From: Pegea sp. RAD2-039
Lineage: Eukaryota; Chordata; Thaliacea; Salpida; Salpidae
NCBI GenBank assembly: GCA_034620365.1
Contig: JAQGEQ010000263.1
Span: forward strand, 558,001-622,000
Reading direction: 5' to 3'
DNA length: 64,000 nt
Numbering within the stretch: position 1 is the stretch's first letter; each line of letters begins with the position of its first letter. This document shows, piece by piece, positions 28,810 through 42,779 of the stretch. The notes beneath the pieces were generated by a model. It did not search any database. It was not told where the DNA came from and saw only the letters and a program-made list of their open reading frames with translations. The position numbers and the translations under genes are program-made.

Positions 28810-29197
28810 TAGCAGCAAGAGCACGTCAAAAATCGATGAACGTCAAAAATGAGAGGAAAAAGAAAAAAAGATGTGATGATGAATTTGCTCTTTGAAATGA
28901 CGTGCTTGTAGTTAATTGGCCGATCAAGTAATGACAATAAAATCGATTTTCAATAAATCTGCATCATTTAAGACTTTGTGATGAAATTTTGAGGAAGTTG
29001 TAGTTTGCATTTTAATAAAAAAGTTTCCTAAAAAAATATCTCATTTCAAAGTTTTCTGGTATTTTTTTTTACTTTAAAGGCAGAAATGAGATGAATGTTT
29101 TAGAAAATGAGCCAAGTGGTTATGGAGTGTTGTAGCTTTTCAATATTTCATATTAAATTCTGAATTTTATTTGTGTTAAGCTAGGAGGTAAGCAAAT
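28564..29197. other. spacer between ASCC1 and the GalNAc-transferase gene
   Basis: The first 250 bases contain two TGACGTCA octamers and likely the ASCC1 3' UTR. The remainder is AT-rich without a recognisable gene. An acceptor-like CTAG at 29181-29184 lies 13 nt before the next start codon. Confidence 0.5.
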
Positions 29198-32100
29198 ATG
29201 CGAGCTGAAAGAGTTCTGAAGTTGAGTATTTATGTCGTAGTAGCTTGTATCTTTCTTATTCTACTTTACATTGCAAATTCTGGTGAAAATGAGTTTAATA
29301 CTGATGCAAGAAACTCCGCAATAAGTGAATATGATTACTATATGGATGAATATAAAGACTTGTACGATAGTGAAGGCGATGGTACGGGCGAGAACTTCTA
29401 TGATGATGATGCCAAAGTTAAAGAAGAGAAGAAGAAGTATACAAGTCCTGATGATCAAGTGAGGATTTGATGAAAATAATTTTATTATTTAATGAAAATG
29501 TCTCCCTAAAAATTTTAGGATGAAGATACTACTCCAGCAAAAGAGGAGGATGAAAAATTAAAGGGATCAGATGAAGATGCAAATGATGATTCAGTTGTTG
29601 TTTCTATTGATGATACGGAAGATGTAAAAGAGAAGAAAGAAGAGAAAAAGTCAGAATCTTTAGAAGCTCCAAAAGATGTTGGGATCGAAGATCGAAATAG
29701 TGAAGATTTTGAAGATGAACTGGAAGAAGATGACACAGGAGCTGGATCGGAGGTCCTTGTTGAAGAAGTTTCAATTGAGTCAGACTCAGATGATCAAGAC
29801 TTATTCTTTGCGGTAAGATCTGTTTTCAATCATCAATCGCGTCAAAGAGCGCATCAAAGATTCGATTTGTAGCATCGACGTTGATTCAATTCCAAAGATC
29901 TTGAAATATCCCGAAGGAGACCAAGACTCCTTCATTCCTGGAGTATCCAAGTATCTTAAGATGATGATCTGCTTCTTAGTGTGTCCCTAGTACCAAAAGA
30001 TAGTAATAGTAGTGATAGTAAAGTAATAGTTTTCCCAGGACCTCTTATCTTCTCTCTTCTTTTGTGATTGATCTTCAAGGAGTTGACTTCAGGGACTTTA
30101 TTCTTTAAACATCCGTACATCTACAAATTCAGCTATAAATTCATTTCTAACCAAGTGGTCTTGAAACTGAAGCATTCTAGATATCCAGCTTTTATTTTTA
30201 GAGTTTTTGGCGCTCAGGTAAATCCTCTAGTCTATTATAAGACCCAATGTCCTTATTCTAGTCTACACATATCTTTTCTTTACCCAATCAACAACTTCTG
30301 ATAGTCATAATTCGTTTGTAAGAAGTCTCTGCTTACTGATACTAATGTCGGGTCATAAAGTTAGTAGGGTTGCTTACATTTTTTAAATTGTAAAATTTCC
30401 AGACTTTCAACTCGATTTTAGAGATTTGCAAAGTTTTTTGGCATTTACTAGAAAAACAAAATTGAACTGAGAAAAAAATATTAAAGCTTAATTTGATTAC
30501 CGATTTTTTGTTTAGAATTGAACGAAATGTCAAACAGAATTAATTATTCATGAGTTCGACATTCAGATAATATCAAAAAATTTGTTAATTTCATTTCCAA
30601 GTGCTTTGAGCCGCACAAGAAACAATTTAGTTGATGCATACCTCAATCCAGAATGGAAAAACGCCAAATTGTTTACTCTTAATCTATTGATTCTTAAGTT
30701 TGCTGTTAAAACAGTATTTTTTTTTTGATATTTATTATTTTGTGCTTGAAGAGTTTATTGATCAAATATTAAAGTAGGTAAAAGAAGCAAGCTAATATCA
30801 ATCAAGCTTTCACAATTTTTATTTTATTTACAAACTGTTCTGATTTATTTTCAATCATCTCGCGTTTATCGATTCTATCGATGCCTGCGTCAGTTACTCT
30901 GATCAATTTTAAGTCTTTCAGGATGTAATGAGATTAATCACCAGAAATATTTTCCAAGAAAATAAAAAAATCTTTTTTTTCAGGCTTCAAATGCTTCCTT
31001 GGATAGTTTGACAAAACTGATTGAAGGCTCGGAAAATTTCACTTACTACCTCCCAGAACACTTGATCCCGATTCTAATGAAGCCTCCAGTCGATCGAGAA
31101 GCTCCTGGTGAGTTAGGACATCCATTCGAGATCCCTAAACGGATGGGACCATCAGTTGGAGGACAAGTGGAAGAAGGGTACAGACGTCACGCTTTTAATG
31201 TCCTTGTCAGTGACATTATTTCTGTCCACCGTAACCTTGGCGACCACCGTGAGACAATTTGCAAGGTTCTGATTGGCTAAGAGTATTGATGACTTTATAA
31301 ATGAGTTTTACTCTTCAGGACGCTCAATTTAAGGTGCCCCTGCCGACAGCAAGTATCATCATCTGTTTCCGTAATGAAGCCTATTCGACCTTGATGCGCA
31401 CGATATATAGCGTTCTTGAAACAGTTCCCGCGATTCTTCTCACAGAATTGATCATTGTGGATGATTATAGTCATCAAGGTGTGTCCTAAAGATGCAGATG
31501 AAGCATCTCAACTCTTGTTGTAATCTTCTTCAGATCTCTTTGAGTCTGTGAAGCGAGAAATTGAGGAAATGGATATGGTGAAGTTGATCCGGCTTCCAGA
31601 TCAGCGAGGACTGCTTCGTGCTAGAGAAGTTGGGGTGTCTCATGCCACTGGGGATACTCTAATCTTCCTCGATAGTCATTGTAAGTTTAAAGAAGACACA
31701 AAATAATTTGGGGCAAAAAACCGCCCATGAAAAATCTTCTTCATTGATACCTGAGAGTCCTTCAGATCTGCTCACGTTTCAGGTGAATGCTATGAATCAT
31801 GGGTGGAACCTCTTCTTGATAAGATCAGTAGTAACAAGCGAGTGATTGCTCTTCCGGTGATGGAGATTATTAATCCTGATAATTTCAAATTCTCACTGAC
31901 TCCAATGCACAGAGTTAGTTACTAACTCATCAGCAACCACGTGATCAGTTCCCACGTGATAGGCTCAACGTGGAGGTTTTGATTGGTCGTTGACTTATCG
32001 TTGGATTCAACCTGATAAAGAAAGATTTCAACATCCGAAGAAAAATCCTTCAAAACCGATTCCTACTGCTACTCTTTCAGGAGGAGTTTTTGCGATTGAT

Positions 32101-33553
32101 AAAAAGTTCTTCTTGGAGTTCGGAGGATTCGATGAAGGGTTCGAAAAGTGGGGAGGTGAAAACATGGAGCTCTCGTTTAAGGTGAGGTATCGCGTTCGTG
32201 ACGTCATATATGGCGTAGTTGAGTTTCAGGACTTTGGAAGAGGGTCTTGATGTAGAATAAAGTTGATGATTTCAAAAAATCTTAGAAGTATTTGACGAAA
32301 TTACTTTCAGACTTGGATGTGTGGAGGAAGGATTGAGATTATTCCTTGCAGTCACGTGGGTCACGTGTTTAAAAGTAGAAGTGTCCATAATATTCCTCAA
32401 GATGTAATTTTGAAAAATAAACGAAGAGTTGCTGAGGTTTGGATGGATGATTATATTCAATTCTTCTTGAAAAGAACCCCAGCTGCTAGAAAGGTAATTT
32501 TATAATTTAAAAGTCAATTTATAAGAAGATTTATGAAATTTTTTCATTCTCAATAATTTTCATCAACTTAAATATTAATGTAACAAAATATTAAGAGGTA
32601 CTAAAAACTAAATGCACTTCATTAGATTTAAATGCTCTTCAATCAAAGTAGAGTATTATTAAAAGCTGTTTAAAACCAAATACTCTTCAGACGACAAACA
32701 TTTCCAATTAAAAATATGACCAGTTTGTATATTGCAACATAATTGAAAGTTTGTTTTCAAAACAAATAAACAAAACTGTTTGTCTTACAGATTGTTGTTG
32801 GAAATATTACAAACAGACTTGCTTTACGTGAAAAGCTAAAATGCAAGTCATTCTCGTGGTACATCAAAAATATTTATCCAGAATTGTATATACCTGAACA
32901 GAATCCAGAAAACTCTGGAGCTGTTAGTATTCACATCTTCTTTCTTCTTATTTATAACTTTAGCTTAAAAATTAAACAAATTTTACAAATTAGTTGAATA
33001 ACAGAAATTTTGATATTTATTTCTGTTTCTATTTAGCTTTGTTGCCGTTTTGGTGAAGATGCAAACATCTGTTTAGATACTAAGTATTCAGAAACCATTC
33101 CTGGCAAGCCAATGACAGTAGGAAAGTTCCACTCAAATTCATTAACTCAGTATTTCGAGTATACGAAACAAGTGAGTTAGTTGATGTGGTCATTACAAAA
33201 CTGAATTTAAAAACTCTTTTATAGCAAGAACTTCGACAACCAGGAACACGTGACACTTGTGTTGGAACAAATAATAAGAATTTAGAAATTCAGAGGTGTA
33301 AATATCCAGCTGAAAATAAAAATAGTCCTGACTTTCAAAAGTGGATCATTCACAAAGTAACTTTAAAATATTTGAAACGATTTTTTTAAATTGGAATTTT
33401 TAGAATGGACTTGTGATGAACGTCGAAACAAAATCTTGCTTAACGTCGTCCATGAACGAAATCAAACTCATGGCTTGCTCAGCAAAATCACTTGACCAAA
33501 AATGGTCGTGGAACAAACTGGATCACGACGAATCTCCTTCACGTGATTTGTAG
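29198..33553 (+). CDS. GALNT: polypeptide N-acetylgalactosaminyltransferase (12 exons)
   Basis: Exons: 29198-29458, 29519-29812, 30984-31265, 31319-31478, 31534-31680, 31783-31913, 31963-32181, 32311-32493, 32791-32922, 33037-33171, 33225-33356, 33404-33553; 741 residues. Residues 7-27 ([20 protein letters not shown]) form a type II Golgi anchor. Residues about 30-185 are a long acidic stem. The GT-A catalytic domain has [28 protein letters not shown], the metal-binding DSH in [19 protein letters not shown] and [20 protein letters not shown] with CSHVGHVF. The C-terminal ricin-type lectin domain is partial, with one clear Q-x-W-like end (QKWSW). The enzyme starts mucin-type O-glycosylation by moving GalNAc onto Ser/Thr. 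I cannot assign a specific GALNT subfamily. The 1.17 kb second intron contains an exon-like stretch (29872-29950) that does not fit the phase. Confidence 0.93.
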
Positions 33554-35917
33554 AGAATATAGTTAATTGTAGCTCAGTTGAAGTAGCAAAAGTTGTCATG
33601 AACACACTGTAACACTTGTAAGCATTTATTCGTACTCAAATTAGAACAGTAATTAATAAAATTGTAGTTTTTTAATCATATGATATAAAGATTATAACAG
33701 TCTAAACCAGTTTCACAGCAAATTATTGTTGGAATTATATTGAAAATAGAAACTAGATGAAGGTAAAAGTTCCATAAATAAAAACCACTCAAATAAGTTT
33801 TTTGAAATTAAAAATATTTTAAAAATAAAAATTTATCTTAATATTTATCTTTTTATAACATACAACGGTTGACTAGTATAAAAATAAACGTTGCTGATTT
33901 TAATAATAGGGAAACGACTTTAGATAACTTTAACATGGATTAATAAATATGACTGAGCACTTTGATATTAAAGCAATTGCAAATATAGATGTCATTTTCA
34001 ACTTGGTATTTCATGCTATAATGTTTGAGTAAATGAATTAATATTTTACATCATCTCTGACAACCTATACTAGTGCTTCTTAAGTTATCAAAAATTTAAA
34101 CTTTGTTCATTGCTATCAAAAAAGCAAATGATATGTGAAAGTTATTCTGATTATTGCAGTTTTACATTCTCGTAGTCAGTTTATCACTGTACTCAGTGTC
34201 GTTCTGACAGCTCCTGTGACGTTAGCTGGATGTAGCTGCATCAGTCCTTCTGTTCCGATGCATAAACTTGTTGGCGTAGAAAATGGAATCCTGCTACATA
34301 GGCAACAACTGGATCTCTTTGTTTTCTGTTCTGGCTCACAGTATAGCCGTTCTCAGCCGAAGCAGGCCTTTACTACTTCTACATTCATGCCATGAAAGTC
34401 AAGTCAATTCATAATCACTAATTCAAATTACGTTCAGGCTGAAAGTTGAATATATTCAGCAACTTACAAATAAAAAAAATTATTTAAGAAAATTTATAAA
34501 TAGCAGAAGCATAAAAAGAGCTCAATATTTACAAAGTTTAGTTGTCTCTGTTCCTATACATAATTTTCGTAGATAATAAAATCATTTCACAAATCCATTT
34601 TCAAAAAGTATTCCATCCTATTTTGATCTCAATAAAATATTCAAACTTTTTATAGAGTAGGCAGCATAAGAGCTGTTAAATGAGGTAACATTAGTTGGTG
34701 AGAAGTTACTGATACCATCTAGATACTTATTCATCAAACCTAAAGTCCGTGCATGGTAAATGCTTATGAGGCAAGTAAGACGAAACTTGTTCCAAATACT
34801 CAATAGTCTTATTAGTAAAGTTGTTAAACTCAATTAGCATTTTTATGAGTATTTGTATCTGTATAAGATTTGAACCAACTTTCTCAGTTTTTAGGTCTCT
34901 TTTTTGTATAGGTGAACAGCCACAGACTTAATGTAAAAAGTTCTCGACTACATTTGAGGTTGAATAGTGGTTCTCAAACTCTAAGATGATAAAAGCCTCT
35001 TAATTAAGTCTTCTGTAAGACTGGTTGATAATTTAGCATAAATATAAGATTCCAGAAAGTCAAATATATTAGTAACATAATTCGTTTCAAATGATATAAT
35101 GTTTTAAAATTAATGTATCATTTTTAAAGTAGTAATAATTTACTTTCGAGAATTCTTTAAAGTTATATTTTACAATTTGTAATATTGTAATGTGCAACAT
35201 TTTGGCTAAATTTGTAGAAAAGTGACAAAAAACAACCGATCAGCTGTTGTACTTCAAGTAAACAAAAATACACCTTTGTTGTTTTTCATCAATGACTGCT
35301 TAAGGATGTATTTTCTAATTTCTAACATGTTATATAATTCAAGTTATTGTTCATTTATTCAGTTCACAACTTAAAGAGTTTTTGATAAGTTGTTTTTACT
35401 TTCATATTTAATTTATTTTCCTTTTATTTTATTGAGGTTTCTGATGAGAAAGTAGTTTTGTTGGTTAAGTTTATTTCAGAGTTTTGTAATTGTAAAAATT
35501 AACTTTTACTAAATTGCATAATTTGAAAGTTTTTATGACCAGATAAATTTCATAAAATAATCTCATAAATTTTTTATGCTTAATTAAATTAATATTATTT
35601 TTATTATAATTTTATTGTATTTTAAAATCAAAATTAAACTTTTATATTTTTGTCTCCAATAACATTTAAATTTGAACTTTAAACTTCTAATTTAATAAAA
35701 GCAAATTATTCAATAATAAGTAGTTCATTAGATTGAAAGTAATCTTGTATTATCAGCAATATAATAGAATTTATTCTGTGATCTTTTAGTGAGTTATCTA
35801 TTCTATATTTTTGAGAACATATTTGTAAATAAAGAAAATTTTAATATATTTTTTTAGATTTTTATATCTGTTATAGTAAACATTGTATTGAGTTTTCAAA
35901 ATTGGTGACGTTTGAAG
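33554..35917. other. spacer between the GalNAc-transferase and nucleotidase genes
   Basis: Mostly AT-rich. Two patches look different: 34140-34400, more balanced in composition, and 34618-34833, with a minus-strand open frame (see separate entry). AG acceptor-like sites at 35856-35857 and 35875-35876 precede the nucleotidase start. Confidence 0.45.
34618..34833 (-). pseudogene. coding-like minus-strand remnant, unidentified
   Basis: A 71-residue open frame with ordinary amino-acid usage (for example YHARTLGLMNKYLDGISNF and PTNVTSFNSSYAAY) in an AT-rich spacer. It looks like a piece of a once-coding sequence, perhaps from a mobile element, but I cannot name a family. No splice partners were found on either side. 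Confidence 0.3.
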
Positions 35918-39061
<3,144 letters not shown>

Positions 39062-39750
39062 ACTTTATATAAACAAATTGGTTAAATCATTCCAGTGTCA
39101 ATTTCTTTTAGTAATTTGTCTTATAATAAAACGTTTGAATCTCACAGTGAACATTTATCTTATTAAAAAATTGTAAAAATGACATCAAAATTCAAGTGAA
39201 AGTTTATTCTTTAATATCATCCCAGCTTATTTCTGGGGTTTTCTTTTCAGCAAAAGTTTTTTTTTTATATCTTTAGCATGTAAGCAGTCGATAACTTCAC
39301 TTTTAAGTGTTACATTAAATATCTTTTACTTTTGTATAGAGAAGAATAAATGATAAATTTTCAGCATAAATTTGTTAAAATTAAATATCTTCTTAATCTT
39401 CAAATAAATTAGGATTTAGATGTTTTATTTTTTTTGTTAGAAGAGAAGTAATTATCTTATTATTAGTCATATACTTCTCAAAATCAGGAGTAAATTGTAA
39501 GAAGTTGTAACAAATTTTGATAACCGATATTGCAAGAATTCATTTTAAGGTTTTCCATCTGTTTATCCGAAAATATTTTTTTAATCTTTTTGCAGTTATA
39601 TAAAATTTCATTTTCTTATCTGATGCAAATATCCTTATATAAATAAATTGGATAAAAAACTATATCATTATCAATTACATCAACCTACAGTTTGCATTAA
39701 GGAAAAGTCTATAAAAGATTAAGGTGCATTAAAAGAAAATATAATTTTCC
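39062..39750. other. AT-rich spacer before LINE copy A
   Basis: It holds the likely nucleotidase 3' UTR. No gene or RNA is recognised. Confidence 0.5.
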
Positions 39751-41155
39751 GACCATCTAATATCTGATGTCCAGCATGGCTTTGTGAAACGGAAATCTTC
39801 CCTGACTCAACATCTCACTTTTCTTAATTAGCTTACAGCCCGTTATGAAAGTAACACTCCCTGTGACATCATCTATCTCGATTTTGCTAAAGCGTTTGAT
39901 TCTGTCCGACACACTAAGCTCGTTACTGTATTGAAAACTCAAAGATCAACAGCTTTATCTTACAGTGGACTGAAGATTACCTATCAGGTAGAACCCAACA
40001 AACTCGTGTAGAAAGATCTTTATCTACTCCTAGTCAAACCACTAGTGGTATTCCTCAGTGTTCTGTTCTGGGTCCCCTTCTCTTTTTAATTTTCATTGAA
40101 GACCTCATCAGAAGATTAGTAGCAGTAGATGATGTCAGAGTGTTTTGTGTATGCAGATGATATCAAGCTATTATCTTGTAATCCTTCAAAACTTCAAACT
40201 GTAGAAAACTGGTCTACGAATTGGCAGCTCAGAATCCAGTCCACAAGGTCTGAACTTATAACTTTTTCTCGTAAACCAGCTGTAAATTTCTTGAATCAAT
40301 ACTCCATCAATAGATTCATTATTCAACGAGTATCTTCGGTCCTAGACCTTGGCATTACTCTATCATCTAACTTTAAATGGCAAAATGATTATTCCAAAAA
40401 CTTTGCAAAATCAATCAACCTTGTCTTCCTTATTATAAAGACCTTTAATTCTAAGGAACCATGCTTTTTTATCAATCTTTTCAAATTGTACTTATGTCCA
40501 TACAATGTTATTGCATGGATGCCATATCAAGTTAGTGATATAAAAAAAATCGAATCTGTTCAGGCCACAACTACAAAATTAGTGTGCAGGAAACTTAATA
40601 TTAAATATGATAGTTATAAACATCGTTTCAACTTCTTCAATTTAGATACTTTGGAAATCCGACGGATTAAACACGACTTATATCTTATTTTTTAGATTAT
40701 CCACAGTTTAATTGACATTCAATTTGATGATTTCTTTTCTATTAGTCCTTCCTTCAAGTTATATCAGCTCAGACGACACACATTACACCTTAATAAGCCT
40801 ATATCACCTAGTACATTGGTCAAAGCAAATTTTTTCTCATACCGTACAATTAATACATGGAATCAGCTGCCATTAGACATTGCCATGTCGAAGTCACTCG
40901 CATTGTTCAAAAAGAAGTTGAACCGTTATAATATTGCCAACATTGTCATTTCTAAACTGATTTTTTTTCTCTTTCTTACATTTTCAACATTCTATGTAAT
41001 TGTTCACTGTTATATGCCTTGAGTGCTATTAGAAATACCATGTATTACAACTTTTATTTTCTATATTTCTGACTTAATAAATGTTATTTGTGAGAATGTG
41101 TGTTAGCGAGAGGTGCTTTCTTCAGGTACCGTTTGCATTTATTGAAAAAAATAAA
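39751..41155 (+). mobile_element. LINE copy A, CR1/Jockey-like, 5'-truncated
   Basis: The copy begins inside the reverse transcriptase domain, at the equivalent of HLISDVQHGF in copy B, and runs to the 3' UTR and an AATAAATAAA-rich tail. The catalytic FVYADDIKLLS block, the thumb region (INLFKLY, MPYQVSDIKK) and the C-terminal WNQLP...FKKKLNRYN, common in CR1/L2/Jockey-type elements, are readable in pieces. Frames are broken at several places, so it is inactive. By eye it is about 90% or more identical to copy B, which implies insertions that are not very old. Typical 5' truncation from target-primed reverse transcription. Confidence 0.9.
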
Positions 41156-41614
41156 TAAAATGGTATATCCAGTTAGATATAGTAATAAGTTGAGTTGTAA
41201 ATCCTATTAACGTTAAAATATACCTTTTGATTCTTAATTGGATTATTTTTTATCTTTAATTTCAACTATTGACAATCTCAAAAAACTTGTTTGTATTATA
41301 TAAGTTCCAACCAAGTTTTTGTAAGATATGAAAATAATACAGTTTGTTTTAGATTAAATTAAAATTGACAAAAATGTAAAAAGTCAAAAAAGTTCATTAA
41401 ACTGATTCTAATATACAAAACTATAAGAATAGTGACGTAATAATCATACCATCAACTCTTCATTGACTTGTTAATTTCATTTTACAATTTATTGATCGGA
41501 AGTTATTTCAAAGTGATTTACTTTCAAACTTTTTTCATATTACGATTATAACTGAATTTATAATTGTTTATTTTCTGCTATTTCTCCAACTACATCTTCT
41601 CAATAAGAAGAACA
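41156..41614. other. spacer between LINE copy A and the small basic gene
   Basis: AT-rich. A pyrimidine-rich stretch and AATAAG (AG at 41607-41608) lie just before the start codon of the next gene. Nothing else seen. Confidence 0.45.
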
Positions 41615-41984
41615 ATGGCTAAAGCAAGAATTTTGCAAAATACAAAAGCAAAATTGAACTATGCATCTGTAGTTCGTAAATGGAGACGAAACAAACGTCA
41701 CCAAAAGATAAAGTTGCTGAAACAGGTACTAGCACTTAATAATCAATTAAAATATTTCAAAATCTACTTTTACATCAAGGATATTTTGTTTACAAAACTT
41801 TTTCTGACAGTTTATAAAAATGGCAAAAACTAGAAAAGCGAAACCTTTGGCGAAGAACTCAACTTCATGGTCGACTGTATTGAGCGAGTTGACGCAAAGC
41901 AACTCAAAAAAAGCTCCTATTAAGAAGAAGAAACAATCTAAAAAGGTACAAATAACTGAATTATTTGTACTTAAGCAATCATAA
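41615..41984 (+). CDS. small lysine/arginine-rich protein, unknown
   Basis: Exon 1 (41615-41725) encodes MAKARILQNTKAKLN...VVRKWRRNKRHQKIK. It joins in phase 0 to exon 2 starting at 41811, which reads FIKMAKTRKAKPLAKN...SELTQSNSKKAPIKKKKQ and would end at a stop at 41982-41984, giving 94 residues. A good donor (AAG|GTACAA) at 41946 means the gene could instead continue into exons I cannot find, possibly beyond the foldback element and LINE copy B. The composition (over a quarter Lys/Arg, few hydrophobic residues) suggests a nucleolar or RNA-binding protein such as a small ribosome-biogenesis factor. That is inference only; no family was recognised. Confidence 0.55.
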
Positions 41985-42148
41985 ATTAGTTAATCGCTCA
42001 TCTAGTCCAATTCTTTTAAACTCTACTGAGTTTTTAACTTAAATGAGATTACAGAAGGGTTTGTATGAGTCTGCAAGCACAGTTGCTATTTAAATTAGTC
42101 AGTTTAATCACATTTAAAATTTGTATTAATATTTATTATCAATTTTAA

Positions 42149-42650
42149 GTGCGCCCATAAACACCAGACTAAAACGTTGTTATAAATAGGATGAATATTC
42201 TTACAATCAATAACTTATAAAAATTAGGAAAATTTCTAAGTTTTGTAGAACTGACAAAGTCAGTTTGATTATTTTAAAATATCTCTTCTTTTTAGTAACA
42301 TAAAGAAGTTCTGAAAAGTTGTTTCTCGGATTTAAATATTTAAATCTACTTTACTCTGTCGTGGGCAAACAGTGATTTAAAAATTATCAAACTTACTTTG
42401 TCAGTTCTACAAATCTTTATAATTGTCGAGATTTCAAATTGCGACAATAGAAAAGTCAAAGCAGTTTTGAATAAAATCAAACTGACTTTGTCAGTTCTCC
42501 AAAACTTGCAATAAAAAAACATTACAAAGAAGCTAATGAGCTCTATTATAGTAACATATATTAGAGTGTGTCCGTTAGTTACTGATTGTAACAGTAGAAA
42601 TATCCATCCTATTTATAACACTAATGTAGTCTGGTGTTTATGGGCTCACA
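42149..42650. mobile_element. foldback/MITE-like element with about 70-bp inverted ends
   Basis: The left end, starting GTGCGCCCATAAACACCAGA, recurs inverted at the right end (TCTGGTGTTTATGGGCTCAC). The match continues inward about 70 bp to AACAATCAATAACT-like sequence. Internally the palindrome AACTGACAAAGTCAGTT (42249-42265) recurs as variants at about 42389-42410 and 42478-42496 in the opposite orientation. There is no open frame, so it is a nonautonomous element. A target-site duplication is not clear. Confidence 0.8.
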
Positions 42651-42779
42651 TAAAATTAATAATAAATATTAATTGAAATTGATCATTAATTGATTGTCCA
42701 GGGTTTGAGATAATCGCTTTCGATTTTTATTTCTCAGAGTCCAAATTTTCTCGTTTTATATGTACCTACTTACCTACCA

